Shown here: one piece after another, positions 24,814-32,862 of the stretch
Layout of the letters: each line of letters begins with the position of its first letter
Numbering within the stretch: position 1 is the first letter of the stretch
NCBI GenBank assembly: GCA_017965495.1
Contig: JAGCPW010000038.1
Coordinates: forward strand, 1-47,430
Source: Eubacterium sp.
GTDB taxonomy: Bacteria; Bacillota; Clostridia; Lachnospirales; Lachnospiraceae
Direction of reading: 5' to 3'
Length of the DNA: 47,430 nt
Notes under the pieces: model-generated
Told to the model about the DNA's origin: nothing
Seen by the model: the letters and a program-made list of their open reading frames with translations, nothing else
Databases searched by the model: none
Position numbers and translations under genes: made by a program

Positions 24814-26640
24814 TTACTTTGTCTTCTTTGACTTTACTTTAGACCATATTGATTGATATGTTTTTCCACCAATGATCTTAAACGTTCTTATTCTTATATA
24901 GTATTTCTTCTTTTTCTTTAGTTTTTTAATTGTTTTTGAAGTTTTTGAATATGTTTTGACTGTTATTGTTTTAGCTTTCTTAAAGTTTTTCTTTTTCGAA
25001 TACTGTATTTTATAGCCATTTACACCACTTACCTTTTTCCATTTTATTTTCAACGATTTCTTCTTGGATTTTATTTTTTTGATGGAGGTAGGTCTAGGAT
25101 TTCTAATAATTATCGGCTTTCTAGTTGTGACTACTTCTCCTTTTGTTGTCTCCTCTTTTTTTGATGTAGTAACAAGAGGTTCCGTTGTTATTATAGGCGT
25201 TGTTGTAGGTTTAACCGTTGTTGTTGGAGCAACAGTTGTTGTTTCAACATCTATATCTTGGAAAGCTATTCCGTTACTTAGTGCGAAGCTCTCTGCGTAA
25301 CTACCTTTATGAGCAACAATCGTTAACTTAGTATCACCACTAAAGGCAGATGTGGCTATCGATGTTACATTATCTGGGATCACAATACTAGTCATAGAAG
25401 TACATCCCTCAAATGCGCTTCCAGAAATTGTTGTTACACTTTCTGGGACAATAACACTTTCAAGTTTTTTACATCCAATAAAAGTACTACCTTCTATTAT
25501 ATTAACTCCTAACGGAATATTGATTGTTCTCAAATTTTCACATTCTCTAAATGCATGTGGTCCAATTTCATCCACACTTTCAGGAATATTGATTTCTGAC
25601 AAATTAGTACAGTAAGAGAACACATTTTGTCCAATCTTAGTTAACCCTTCTGATATCGTCACACTAGTCAAAGAAGGACAATTAAAAAATGCATTATTCT
25701 CTATTTCTAACACTGTAGATGGAATTGAGATTCTATTCAAACCATCACAGCGAGAGAAAGCACTATCCCTTATACTTTTAACACCATACGGAATTATCGA
25801 GTTTTTACATCCTATACAAAATTCATCTGTCCCGGTTTTTATAATTCCATTACAATTGTTTCTACTATCTAAGTAAGGATTGTTTTCATCTACTTTTATT
25901 TCTGTGAGATTTTTGCAGTTTGCAAACGAATACCCAACATAATTAACTCTTTTCGGTATGAAAATACTAGTTAACTTTTCACAACCATCAAATGCATTAC
26001 TAGAAATCTCCAAAACGCTTTCAGGAATTACTGTGTTGTAGCAACCACTTATTAAAGCATTATAAGTTTTGTCTATTATAGCATTGCAATCATTCCTACT
26101 ATCATAATATGGATTATTACTATCAACTTTTATTTCTGCAAGGTTTTTACAATATGAAAAAGGATTCCCTATCGCAGCAGAACTTCTCCCTATAGATTTT
26201 ACACTAGCAGGAATACTTATTTTTTTTAATCCAGATCTATCAAATGCCGCCTCTCCTATAGTGATAACACTATTTGGTAGGGATATATTTTCCAAAGATT
26301 CGCATTCACTAAAAGCATAATTTTCAATATTAACTATTGTGTTGGGAATAGAACAATAAGACATATTAGGGTATCTAAATCCCTTTATATTCGTAATACC
26401 TGATTCTACAATTACATTTTTCACATCTTGAGAAAAATCCATTAAAGGAGCCGTATCCATTTCCCCTGTCCCACTAAATATCAACACTTTTGTTTCGGTA
26501 TCATACTGCCATGTAACATTTTCTCCACATGAACCTCTTTCGGTAGAAGCCTGAACATTATGATTTTCTACTGGTACAATTCCTAACCCAATAATTGCAA
26601 TACACACTAGAATTGATAATATTTTTTTCAAAATACTCAT
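24814..26640 (-). CDS. Secreted BspA-like leucine-rich-repeat surface protein
   Basis: A 608-residue secreted protein. It has a signal peptide (SILKKILSILVCIAIIGLGI, cleavage near VQA), then about 14 LRR_5/BspA-type units of the form SIPxSVxxIGxxAFxxCxxL. A Thr-rich linker follows (residues about 475-520, TTTVAPTTTVKPTTT), then a C-terminal fibronectin-like domain with ISWKK-type SLKIKWKKVSGVNGYKIQY. Two repeats carry the shared insert NPYxDSRNxCNxII. No sortase motif is present. Such proteins commonly bind host or microbial surfaces. The start is ATG 26640 behind GGAGG with seven bases; a GTG immediately upstream is too close. Confidence 0.9.
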   Translation of the reverse strand: MSILKKILSILVCIAIIGLGIVPVENHNVQASTERGSCGENVTWQYDTETKVLIFSGTGEMDTAPLMDFSQDVKNVIVESGITNIKGFRYPNMSYCSIPNTIVNIENYAFSECESLENISLPNSVITIGEAAFDRSGLKKISIPASVKSIGRSSAAIGNPFSYCKNLAEIKVDSNNPYYDSRNDCNAIIDKTYNALISGCYNTVIPESVLEISSNAFDGCEKLTSIFIPKRVNYVGYSFANCKNLTEIKVDENNPYLDSRNNCNGIIKTGTDEFCIGCKNSIIPYGVKSIRDSAFSRCDGLNRISIPSTVLEIENNAFFNCPSLTSVTISEGLTKIGQNVFSYCTNLSEINIPESVDEIGPHAFRECENLRTINIPLGVNIIEGSTFIGCKKLESVIVPESVTTISGSAFEGCTSMTSIVIPDNVTSIATSAFSGDTKLTIVAHKGSYAESFALSNGIAFQDIDVETTTVAPTTTVKPTTTPIITTEPLVTTSKKEETTKGEVVTTRKPIIIRNPRPTSIKKIKSKKKSLKIKWKKVSGVNGYKIQYSKKKNFKKAKTITVKTYSKTSKTIKKLKKKKKYYIRIRTFKIIGGKTYQSIWSKVKSKKTK

Positions 26641-26850
26641 CACTTTTCCTCCTTATCACTTTTTATAATTTTATCTATTTTTATTCTCATCCGAACATTA
26701 ATTGCCACATCACTAACAGTCAATAGAACGTCCCTAGTCACTATCTTTAAAAATAAAAGATATCATAAAAATAATAATGTAACCTATTACAGTGGCATAC
26801 ATTATATATTTAAAGCATTCTAATTTTTCCGTACCAACAATTGTTTTATA

Positions 26851-26900
26851 TTAGTATACCTGTAAAGGTATACTAATATCTGATATACGTAGTATATCAG
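26851..26900. repeat. Paired palindromic hairpins
   Basis: TTAGTATACC-TGTAAA-GGTATACTAA (26851-26876) is followed three bases later by CTGATATAC-GTA-GTATATCAG (26880-26900). Both stems are perfect. The second shares TATACGTAGTAT with the hairpin at 407-439. They may be members of a dispersed palindromic repeat family. Confidence 0.5.
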
Positions 26901-26913
26901 GGCTTTTGGCATA

Positions 26914-26943
26914 AAAAAATCAGGCTTATCAGCCTGATTTTTT
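26914..26943 (-). terminator. Terminator after ior/CoA ligase operon
   Basis: AAAAAATCAGGCT-TATC-AGCCTGATTTTTT is a perfect stem-loop, 19 bases after the CoA ligase stop. Confidence 0.93.
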
Positions 26944-26961
26944 TCAGTTGATTATTTTATT

Positions 26962-28593
26962 TTACGCCTTATTCTGTGCGTCCACCAAATTCTCGCTGTT
27001 GTACATCTTGCGCATCTTTGGCTTTTCAATTTTACCAGTTGCGTTTCTTGGTACATTGGCAAAGATAACCTTACGTGGTCTCTTGTATCTTGGAAGATCT
27101 AAACAAAATTCATTTATCTCATCCTCTGTGCATTCCTCGCCTGGCTTTAGTTCGATAACTGCTGCTGCTATCTCACCCAAACGAGTATCAGCCAAACCAA
27201 TAACAGCCACATCCTTAATCTTTGGATGCTTGCTTAGGAAATTCTCAATCTGAACTGGGTATAGGTTCTCACCACCAGAGATAATAACGTCCTTCTTTCT
27301 ATCAACTAGATAGATAAATCCGTCTTTGTCTTTCTCTGCCATGTCACCTGTGTATAGCCAGCCGTCCTTCAAACTCTCGGCTGTAGCTTCTGGGTCGTTG
27401 AAGTAGCACTCCATAACTCCAGGGCCTTTGACGATGAGTTCTCCCACTGTCTCGTTAGGCACTTCATTTCCTTCAGTGTCCACAATCTTTGCTTCCCAGC
27501 CGTAGCCAGCAATACCGATTGCGCCCACCTTCTCAATATTTTCAATTCCCAAATGCACACAACCTGGTCCAATAGACTCACTCAAACCGTAGTTTGTATC
27601 GTAGTCATGATTTGGGAAATACTTTTTCCATGTCTTAATCAAACTTTGTGGCACTGGCTGCGCACCGATGTGCATCAAACGCCACTGATCAAGTTTGTAA
27701 TCTTCCAACTTAATGTCGCCCTTTTCTATCGCAAGCAAAATGTCTTGTGCCCAAGGAACTAGAAGCCAAACGATTGTACACTCTTCATTTGAAACGGCTT
27801 CCATTACAGTCTTAGGTGTAACACCGCGAAGTAGCACAGCCTTTGAACAGCTAATCAAACTTCCGAACCAATGCATCTTTGCACCCGTGTGATATAGAGG
27901 TGGAATGCATAGGAACACATCATCTCTAGTTTGTCCGTGGTGCTTCTGCTCACATATAGCCGAATGCGTCAAACTTCTATGCTTGTGCAAAATGGCTTTT
28001 GGAAAACCTGTAGTTCCTGATGAAAAATAAATTGCTGCGTAGTCATCATCAGTCAATTCCACATCAGGCTTCTTGTATGACTGTCCGTGAATCTGGCTGT
28101 CGAAGTCTTCCGCAAAATCTGGACATCCACCACCCACGTAGTATAGTTTTACATCTTTTATATCGTCCTGAATATTTTCTAGACGGTCGATAAACTCTGG
28201 TCCGAAAATTAGGACATCAGCCTCTGCTAGCTTAAGACAATAATCAATCTCTTCCGCGTCAAATCTAAAGTTCATAGGCACCGCCAAAGCACCCGACTTT
28301 AGAATTCCAAAGTAAATTGGAAGCCAGTCTAGGCAGTTCATCATAAGGATGGCAACTTTGTCGCCCTTCTTCACTCCCTGACTGATAAGGAAGTTTGCCA
28401 CGCGGTTTGCTCTGTGGTCGAAGTCCTTCCATGTCATCTCTCTTCTATAATAAGAAGTTTCTGCTGGCTGGATTAGTTCGTACTCCATCCAGTTCACGTG
28501 CTTGTGAGCTTCCATATCCGGATTGATCTCAACTAAAGCAACCTCGTCTCTCGCCTCTTTATGATTTCTCTCGAGTAATTCTGTAATTGGCAT
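26962..28593 (-). CDS. AMP-forming acyl/aryl-CoA ligase
   Basis: A 543-residue member of the acyl-adenylate-forming superfamily. It has YFSSGTTGFPKAIL (P-loop-like motif), NYGLSESIGPG, YTGDMAEKDKDGF, RKKDVIISGGENLYP and the catalytic-lysine end RNATGKIEKPKM. It activates a carboxylic acid with ATP and CoA. Chain length or aromatic specificity is not readable from motifs. Operon context with indolepyruvate oxidoreductase suggests aryl acids such as indoleacetate or phenylacetate. It is the last gene, 41 bases after the amidohydrolase. Confidence 0.9.
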   Translation of the reverse strand: MPITELLERNHKEARDEVALVEINPDMEAHKHVNWMEYELIQPAETSYYRREMTWKDFDHRANRVANFLISQGVKKGDKVAILMMNCLDWLPIYFGILKSGALAVPMNFRFDAEEIDYCLKLAEADVLIFGPEFIDRLENIQDDIKDVKLYYVGGGCPDFAEDFDSQIHGQSYKKPDVELTDDDYAAIYFSSGTTGFPKAILHKHRSLTHSAICEQKHHGQTRDDVFLCIPPLYHTGAKMHWFGSLISCSKAVLLRGVTPKTVMEAVSNEECTIVWLLVPWAQDILLAIEKGDIKLEDYKLDQWRLMHIGAQPVPQSLIKTWKKYFPNHDYDTNYGLSESIGPGCVHLGIENIEKVGAIGIAGYGWEAKIVDTEGNEVPNETVGELIVKGPGVMECYFNDPEATAESLKDGWLYTGDMAEKDKDGFIYLVDRKKDVIISGGENLYPVQIENFLSKHPKIKDVAVIGLADTRLGEIAAAVIELKPGEECTEDEINEFCLDLPRYKRPRKVIFANVPRNATGKIEKPKMRKMYNSENLVDAQNKA

Positions 28594-28634
28594 TTTGTTT
28601 TCCTTTCGGCTAATTAATTAGCTATTGTTTTTCA

Positions 28635-29468
28635 TTATTCAAATATTAGTTTCTGTGCATTGTCGCCCAGCACCAATTTTAATTCATATTCATTCAAGCC
28701 AGTACTTTTAATATCCTCTATAGCTCGCTTTTGATCATACCATGGTGAGTCCGTGCCAAAGAGCACTTTGTCCACTCCGTGGTTTCTAACCATTCGAACG
28801 AACTGATCATTTTCCATATGAATCTTCACGTTTCGATTTAAGCAAATCGCACTGTCCAAATAGTATGGAAGTCCTACTAGCTTTTCTTCTACTTCATCCC
28901 ACATGCGCCAGCCGCCCATGTGTGCTAGCACCAACTTCTCTGGTTGCATGTGTTTATGCATCTCAAGAATCATGTCTGGTGTACAGTGAATCTGCGCTGG
29001 AATTCCGATGTCTTCGCCGGCGTGAATCACTATAACCAAATCTTTCTGAGCCGCGTAATCCACTATTCTTTGATACTTTATGTCCGAGAACAATGTGTCC
29101 TGGTAATCAGGGTGAAGTTTAATTCCCTTCAAATCCCTTGCCACCACATCATCTATTATCTCTTTATAATTTTCATTATCCGGATGAATCGCGCCAAAGC
29201 TAAACAAATGTGTTTCGTCAGTGGTCTCATTAATCTTGCTCGCCAAAGCATTAAGTTTTACCGGCTGTGTAATGTTAGTCGCCACTGGGCAGATGATTGA
29301 TTTTTCAATCCCAGCCTCGATGCTAGTCTTTGAAAGATCAGATCGCAAAGCCGTAGCCTCAGCATCTACCTTTATTCCTTGGCACTCATAAATACTTTGC
29401 TCCATCTTTCGCAAAGTCTGATATGCAATTTTATCCGGAAAAATATGTGTGTGAATATCTATTATCAT
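28635..29468 (-). CDS. Amidohydrolase family 2 metal-dependent hydrolase
   Basis: A 277-residue TIM-barrel protein with the metal-binding HTH motif in IIDIHTHIFPDKI, VIHAGEDIG, LVLAHMGGWRMW and VLFGTDSPW, the landmarks of amidohydrolase family 2 (including ACMSD-like decarboxylases). The start is at ATG 29468 with only a weak AGGA site. The reaction is unknown. Its place between the oxidoreductase and CoA ligase genes implies a role in the same aryl/oxoacid pathway. Confidence 0.85.
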   Translation of the reverse strand: MIIDIHTHIFPDKIAYQTLRKMEQSIYECQGIKVDAEATALRSDLSKTSIEAGIEKSIICPVATNITQPVKLNALASKINETTDETHLFSFGAIHPDNENYKEIIDDVVARDLKGIKLHPDYQDTLFSDIKYQRIVDYAAQKDLVIVIHAGEDIGIPAQIHCTPDMILEMHKHMQPEKLVLAHMGGWRMWDEVEEKLVGLPYYLDSAICLNRNVKIHMENDQFVRMVRNHGVDKVLFGTDSPWYDQKRAIEDIKSTGLNEYELKLVLGDNAQKLIFE

Positions 29469-29499
29469 TTTCTTAAAATATCCTAATAGTTATTAACAT

Positions 29500-30075
29500 T
29501 TATTCCATGTTATAGCCGTGCTCGAAAGCCTTTATATTAATATCGACAGTCTTTGGTGGAACAGTGTTTTTGATAACTTCAATCCACTCGTCTTTGTCGA
29601 AGTCCATATTTCTAGCGGCCATTCCTAGAATAACTACGTTGAAAACTCTAGGGTTTCCAATCTCAAGCGCTTCCTTCATCGCATCCACTGAATAAACTGT
29701 GTACTTGCTTGAAAGCTTCTCAATAATATTTTCAGGATACTCCATAGCACCTGTAACTACTGGCATTGGATCGATGCGCTGGTCGTTTACGATAATCACG
29801 CCGTCCTTCTTTAGAAAGTGTGCATATCTGTAAGCCTCAAGACGCTCGAAAGCAATCAAGATGTCAGCCTGGCCTTCTTCCACGATAGGCTCTTCCACCT
29901 TGTCGCCATAGCGCACGTAAGTAACAACGCTACCACCACGCTGAGCCATTCCGTGAACTTCGGAAAGCTTTACGTCGTAGCCGCCTTTTTCCATAATGCC
30001 GCCTAATATTCTACTTGTAAGGAGTGTTCCCTGACCGCCAACTCCCACGATCATAATATTTACTGTCTCTGCCAT
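29500..30075 (-). CDS. iorB: Indolepyruvate:ferredoxin oxidoreductase, beta subunit
   Basis: A 191-residue gamma/POR-type domain protein with NIMIVGVGGQGTLLTSRIL at the start, VHGMAQRGGSVVTYVRYG, and ILIAFERLEAYRY. It is the small subunit of indolepyruvate ferredoxin oxidoreductase. I take the ATG at 30075 because it follows GAGGGG with an eight-base gap and lies one base after the iorA stop; an upstream GTG inside iorA is less well spaced. Together with IorA it converts arylpyruvates to aryl-acetyl-CoA and reduces ferredoxin. Confidence 0.93.
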   Translation of the reverse strand: MAETVNIMIVGVGGQGTLLTSRILGGIMEKGGYDVKLSEVHGMAQRGGSVVTYVRYGDKVEEPIVEEGQADILIAFERLEAYRYAHFLKKDGVIIVNDQRIDPMPVVTGAMEYPENIIEKLSSKYTVYSVDAMKEALEIGNPRVFNVVILGMAARNMDFDKDEWIEVIKNTVPPKTVDINIKAFEHGYNME

Positions 30076-30076
30076 C

Positions 30077-31822
30077 TTACTCACCCCTCTTCTTTAGTTC
30101 GATTGCGTCAAATGGACATGTGCTCATGCAAAGTCCACATCCGTTACAAAGTGTTTGGTCAATCTTGATATTGCCCTCAGCAGTCTTAGTGATTGCTGGA
30201 CAGCCAGACTTAAGACAAAGTCCACACTTCTTACACTTCTCTGGAATCTCCACACATTTGCCCTTTGGCACATATGTTTTTAGAAGCGCACAAGGTGACT
30301 GAGCGATGATTACTGAAACTTCATCTTTCGCTACTTCTTCCTTCACCACTTCTTCAAATTTCTTAATATCAAATGGGTCTGCAACCACCACGCTCTTAAC
30401 GCCAAGAGATTTGCAGAGCTCGTCTAATAGAACGATATTTGCTTCCTCTCCCTGAAGAGTCTTACCTGTGGCAGGGTGATCTTGATGACCTGTCATACCT
30501 GTTGTCGAGTTATCAAGAATAATCACCGTACCTGTGGCTTTGTTGTAAACCATATTCATAAGCGAATTCACACCTGTGTGTAGGAATGTTGAATCGCCAA
30601 TAACTGCTACCCAATTTTTCACGTAGTCTTTGCCTTTAGCTTTCTCCATACCGTGAAGTGTTGAAATACTTGAGCCCATACAGACTGTTGTATCAACCAC
30701 GCCCAAAGGATTAACGGCACCCAAAGTGTAGCAACCGATATCGCCGGCCGCGTGAATGCCCAACTTCTGAAGCACTGAGTATGTCGCTCTGTGAGGGCAT
30801 CCTGGACAAAGAATTGGCGGACGCATTGGTGCATCGTTTGGCTCAGCCAAATCCAAATCCTCGTTCAAAAGAACTTGTTTAAGTAGATTTGCACTGTACT
30901 CACCTTGGCGAGTGAAAATATTCTTTCCATCGCACTCGATACCCATTGCACGAACCTGCTCCTCAATCACTGGCTCAAGTTCTTCCACAATCACAAGTCT
31001 ATCCACTTTGCTTGCGAAGTCTTTAATCAACTTCTCCGGCAAAGGATTAATCAAACCAAGTTTCAAAACTGAAGCGTTAGGTAGCGCTTCTTTTACATAT
31101 TTATAAGGGATACCGCTTGTGATAATTCCCAAGCTTGTATCATTCATTTCTACTTTATTTATATCAAGAGTGTTTGCATCTTCAGCCATGCGGTTTAATC
31201 TGTCTTCGACGAAGACGTGACGCTTAATCGCATTGCCTGGCATCATTACGTTCTTTGCAATGTTTCTCTCGTATGGCTTGTCATCCACATCCACTCTATC
31301 CTCTAAATTAACAAGGCCCTGTGAGTGTGCAAGTCTAGTAGTTGTGCGAAGAATGATTGGTGTGTCGTACTTTTCTGAAAGTTCATATGCTTTCTTTGTG
31401 AAAGTACGAGCCTCTTCGCTATCTGATGGCTCCACCAAAGGAACCATAGCAGCACGCGCTATCATTCTAGTATCCTGCTCATTCTGTGAACTATAAATTC
31501 CAGGGTCATCTGCCACGCAGTAAACCATTCCGCCGTTCACACCGATATAACCCTGTGTGAAAAGTGGATCTGCTGCCACGTTTAAGCCTACCATCTTCAT
31601 CATGGTCATTGAACGAACGCCTGCCATAGATGCTCCGATAGCAACTTCTGTCGCTACCTTTTCATTTGGCGCCCACTCCGAATAAACATCTTCGTATTTA
31701 GCTAAATTTTCACTTACTTCTGTACTTGGTGTGCCCGGATAAGCCGATGAAACCTTCACTCCAGCTTCCCATGCACCACGAGCTATCGCCTCGTTTCCAA
31801 GCATGATTTTTTTCTCACTCAT
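30077..31822 (-). CDS. iorA: Indolepyruvate:ferredoxin oxidoreductase, alpha subunit
   Basis: A 581-residue protein with the pyrimidine-binding domain (LGNEAIARGAWEAGVKVSSA), the TPP-binding region (CPGCPHRATY, GDIGCYTLGA, GDSTFLHTGVNSL) and a C-terminal ferredoxin-like domain with two 4Fe-4S motifs (CKKCGLCLKSGCP and CNGCGLCMSTCP, about residues 535-570). This is the full IorA architecture. The reaction is oxidative decarboxylation of arylpyruvates to aryl-acetyl-CoA; the enzyme can also run in reverse with reduced ferredoxin. It is first in the operon, behind AGAGG. Confidence 0.95.
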   Translation of the reverse strand: MSEKKIMLGNEAIARGAWEAGVKVSSAYPGTPSTEVSENLAKYEDVYSEWAPNEKVATEVAIGASMAGVRSMTMMKMVGLNVAADPLFTQGYIGVNGGMVYCVADDPGIYSSQNEQDTRMIARAAMVPLVEPSDSEEARTFTKKAYELSEKYDTPIILRTTTRLAHSQGLVNLEDRVDVDDKPYERNIAKNVMMPGNAIKRHVFVEDRLNRMAEDANTLDINKVEMNDTSLGIITSGIPYKYVKEALPNASVLKLGLINPLPEKLIKDFASKVDRLVIVEELEPVIEEQVRAMGIECDGKNIFTRQGEYSANLLKQVLLNEDLDLAEPNDAPMRPPILCPGCPHRATYSVLQKLGIHAAGDIGCYTLGAVNPLGVVDTTVCMGSSISTLHGMEKAKGKDYVKNWVAVIGDSTFLHTGVNSLMNMVYNKATGTVIILDNSTTGMTGHQDHPATGKTLQGEEANIVLLDELCKSLGVKSVVVADPFDIKKFEEVVKEEVAKDEVSVIIAQSPCALLKTYVPKGKCVEIPEKCKKCGLCLKSGCPAITKTAEGNIKIDQTLCNGCGLCMSTCPFDAIELKKRGE

Positions 31823-31847
31823 TTTGTGCCTCTCTTATTTTTTGTAC

Positions 31848-31877
31848 TTTTTTAGGGCTAAGTATTTGCCCAAAAAA
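31848..31877 (-). promoter_or_regulatory. Leader hairpin ahead of iorA
   Basis: TTTTTT.GGGC and GCCC.AAAAAA arms around a nine-base loop, 26 bases before the iorA start. A second hairpin (AAAGAGT with ACTCTTT, 31897-31918) lies upstream in the same leader. No T-box or riboswitch core is visible. Confidence 0.4.
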
Positions 31878-31918
31878 TCTTCCCTAGGTAAAAATAAAGA
31901 GTCTTTTACAACTCTTTA

Positions 31919-31952
31919 CACTTTAAATCTGTCGCTTTAAAGTCCTAAAGTG
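31919..31952 (-). promoter_or_regulatory. CTTTAAAG box array at ior promoter
   Basis: Three related boxes directly downstream of the -10: CACTTTAAAT (31919-31928), GCTTTAAAGT (31934-31943) and CTAAAGTG (31945-31952). The last two have the same 10-base offset as the boxes at the symporter promoter (34505 and 34515). Their place at the transcription start suits a repressor. Confidence 0.65.
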
Positions 31953-31953
31953 T

Positions 31954-31982
31954 ATTATAAAAGAAAAACCACCCTTAGTCAA
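31954..31982 (-). promoter_or_regulatory. Promoter of ior operon
   Basis: On minus: TTGACT (31982-31977), 17-base spacer, TATAAT (31959-31954). The -35 lies just after the stop of the upstream gene. Confidence 0.85.
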
Positions 31983-31987
31983 TGTTA

Positions 31988-32656
31988 TTAAGGGTGATTT
32001 GGAGCATGGTTCTTGACATTCACGAACTCATTTGTTATTTTATTTATAGAACCATACTTGGTTGTCTGTGACGGCAATTGGAGCCCGAGCTTAGACAACC
32101 AGGCGTCGGTTCTATTTTTATTTGGATCTATATATCTAATTTTGCTATGACTAAGCATTATCTGGTATTTCTGAATAGTCTTTGCATATGCACTACTAAT
32201 AACATTATAATCCTGTATCTCTCCTGTTTTGTTTTTAGGGTCTACCAATAACGCTATCATGATTGGAATTCCATTTTTAGTATATACATTTCCGAGTAAT
32301 ACCAAGCTATCATTTCTAGTGGCAGAGTCTAATATAATAACTGGGTCTTCAACTATTTGCGGAACATCTTTCAACAATCCCCAATTCATTTCGGGATGTT
32401 TGTCATAGATTTTTTGCATTTTTGATTTTCCAAAGTAAACATCCAATCCTTTTAATCCAATGAGTTTTAGTACTCTGAAAACTGAGCCTACTCTAAATCT
32501 CCCATTATCTCTCAGTCTTTGTTTTCTAGTAGTATTTTTAAGCCATTCATCTACTTCTTTTGCAAAATTCAAATTGCCGCCTAGACTACTGAGAAATATA
32601 TACTCTTTTAATAATCTTGCTAATCTTTCTAACTTGTTTTCATACTTTTCTTTCAT
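31988..32656 (-). CDS. MuF C-terminal-like domain protein (orphan)
   Basis: A 222-residue protein. The first half is helical and basic (LERLARLLKEYIF); the second half resembles the MuF C-terminal / BECR-fold nuclease-like domain known from phage head proteins and toxin modules: DVPQIVEDPVIILDSATRN, LVLLGNVYTKNGIPIMIAL, NVISSAYAKTIQ and SKLGLQLPSQ. No phage genes surround it. It may be a stand-alone nuclease, toxin or domesticated domain. Own promoter at 32743-32770 and AGGAG site; the family assignment is from motif memory and moderate. Confidence 0.5.
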   Translation of the reverse strand: MKEKYENKLERLARLLKEYIFLSSLGGNLNFAKEVDEWLKNTTRKQRLRDNGRFRVGSVFRVLKLIGLKGLDVYFGKSKMQKIYDKHPEMNWGLLKDVPQIVEDPVIILDSATRNDSLVLLGNVYTKNGIPIMIALLVDPKNKTGEIQDYNVISSAYAKTIQKYQIMLSHSKIRYIDPNKNRTDAWLSKLGLQLPSQTTKYGSINKITNEFVNVKNHAPNHP

Positions 32657-32742
32657 TTAATTACTCCTATTTATATTATTGTATCCCCCACTATTCGATT
32701 ATTATTGAATAAAGTTTTTTAAAAAACAGACGCAACATATTG

Positions 32743-32770
32743 ATTATATCACTTTTGCTCGTCAGCGCAA
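32743..32770 (-). promoter_or_regulatory. Promoter of MuF-like gene
   Basis: On minus: TTGCGC (32770-32765), 16-base spacer and TATAAT (32748-32743), about 87 bases before the start. Confidence 0.55.
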
Positions 32771-32781
32771 TATATATTTCT

Positions 32782-32849
32782 ACAAAAAAAGAAAAACAAA
32801 GGGAAACGAACGACTTTTCTAGTGAGTTCCCTTTGTTTTTCTTTTTTGT
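32782..32849 (-). terminator. Long terminator after symporter gene
   Basis: Arms from ACAAAAAAAGAAAAACAAAG plus GGAA (32782-32805) and TTCCCTTTGTTTTTCTTTTT plus TGT (32827-32849) pair over about 22 bases, with a 21-base loop, followed by A/T-rich sequence. The T-rich arm can end transcription in either direction. Confidence 0.8.
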
Positions 32850-32862
32850 ATCTAAATATATA

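Larger units (their letters stand above)
26641..26961. other. Intergenic region with hairpins and candidate promoter
   Basis: This 321-base gap between two minus-strand genes contains the ribosome binding site of the surface protein (GGAGG at 26648-26652), an AT-rich stretch with no coding potential that I can see, two adjacent hairpins (26851-26876 and 26880-26900) and a terminator (26914-26943). The surface-gene promoter is probably in 26700-26830, but no clear consensus site is visible. Confidence 0.5.

Noticed and set aside
24814..26640. Sortase substrate among the surface proteins
   Set aside because: The leucine-rich-repeat protein ends in a fibronectin-like domain and charged residues without an LPXTG or SPKTG motif and without a terminal membrane helix.
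31823..31950. T-box riboswitch in the ior leader
   Set aside because: The conserved T-box sequence and the antiterminator arrangement are absent. The two hairpins present are simple stems.
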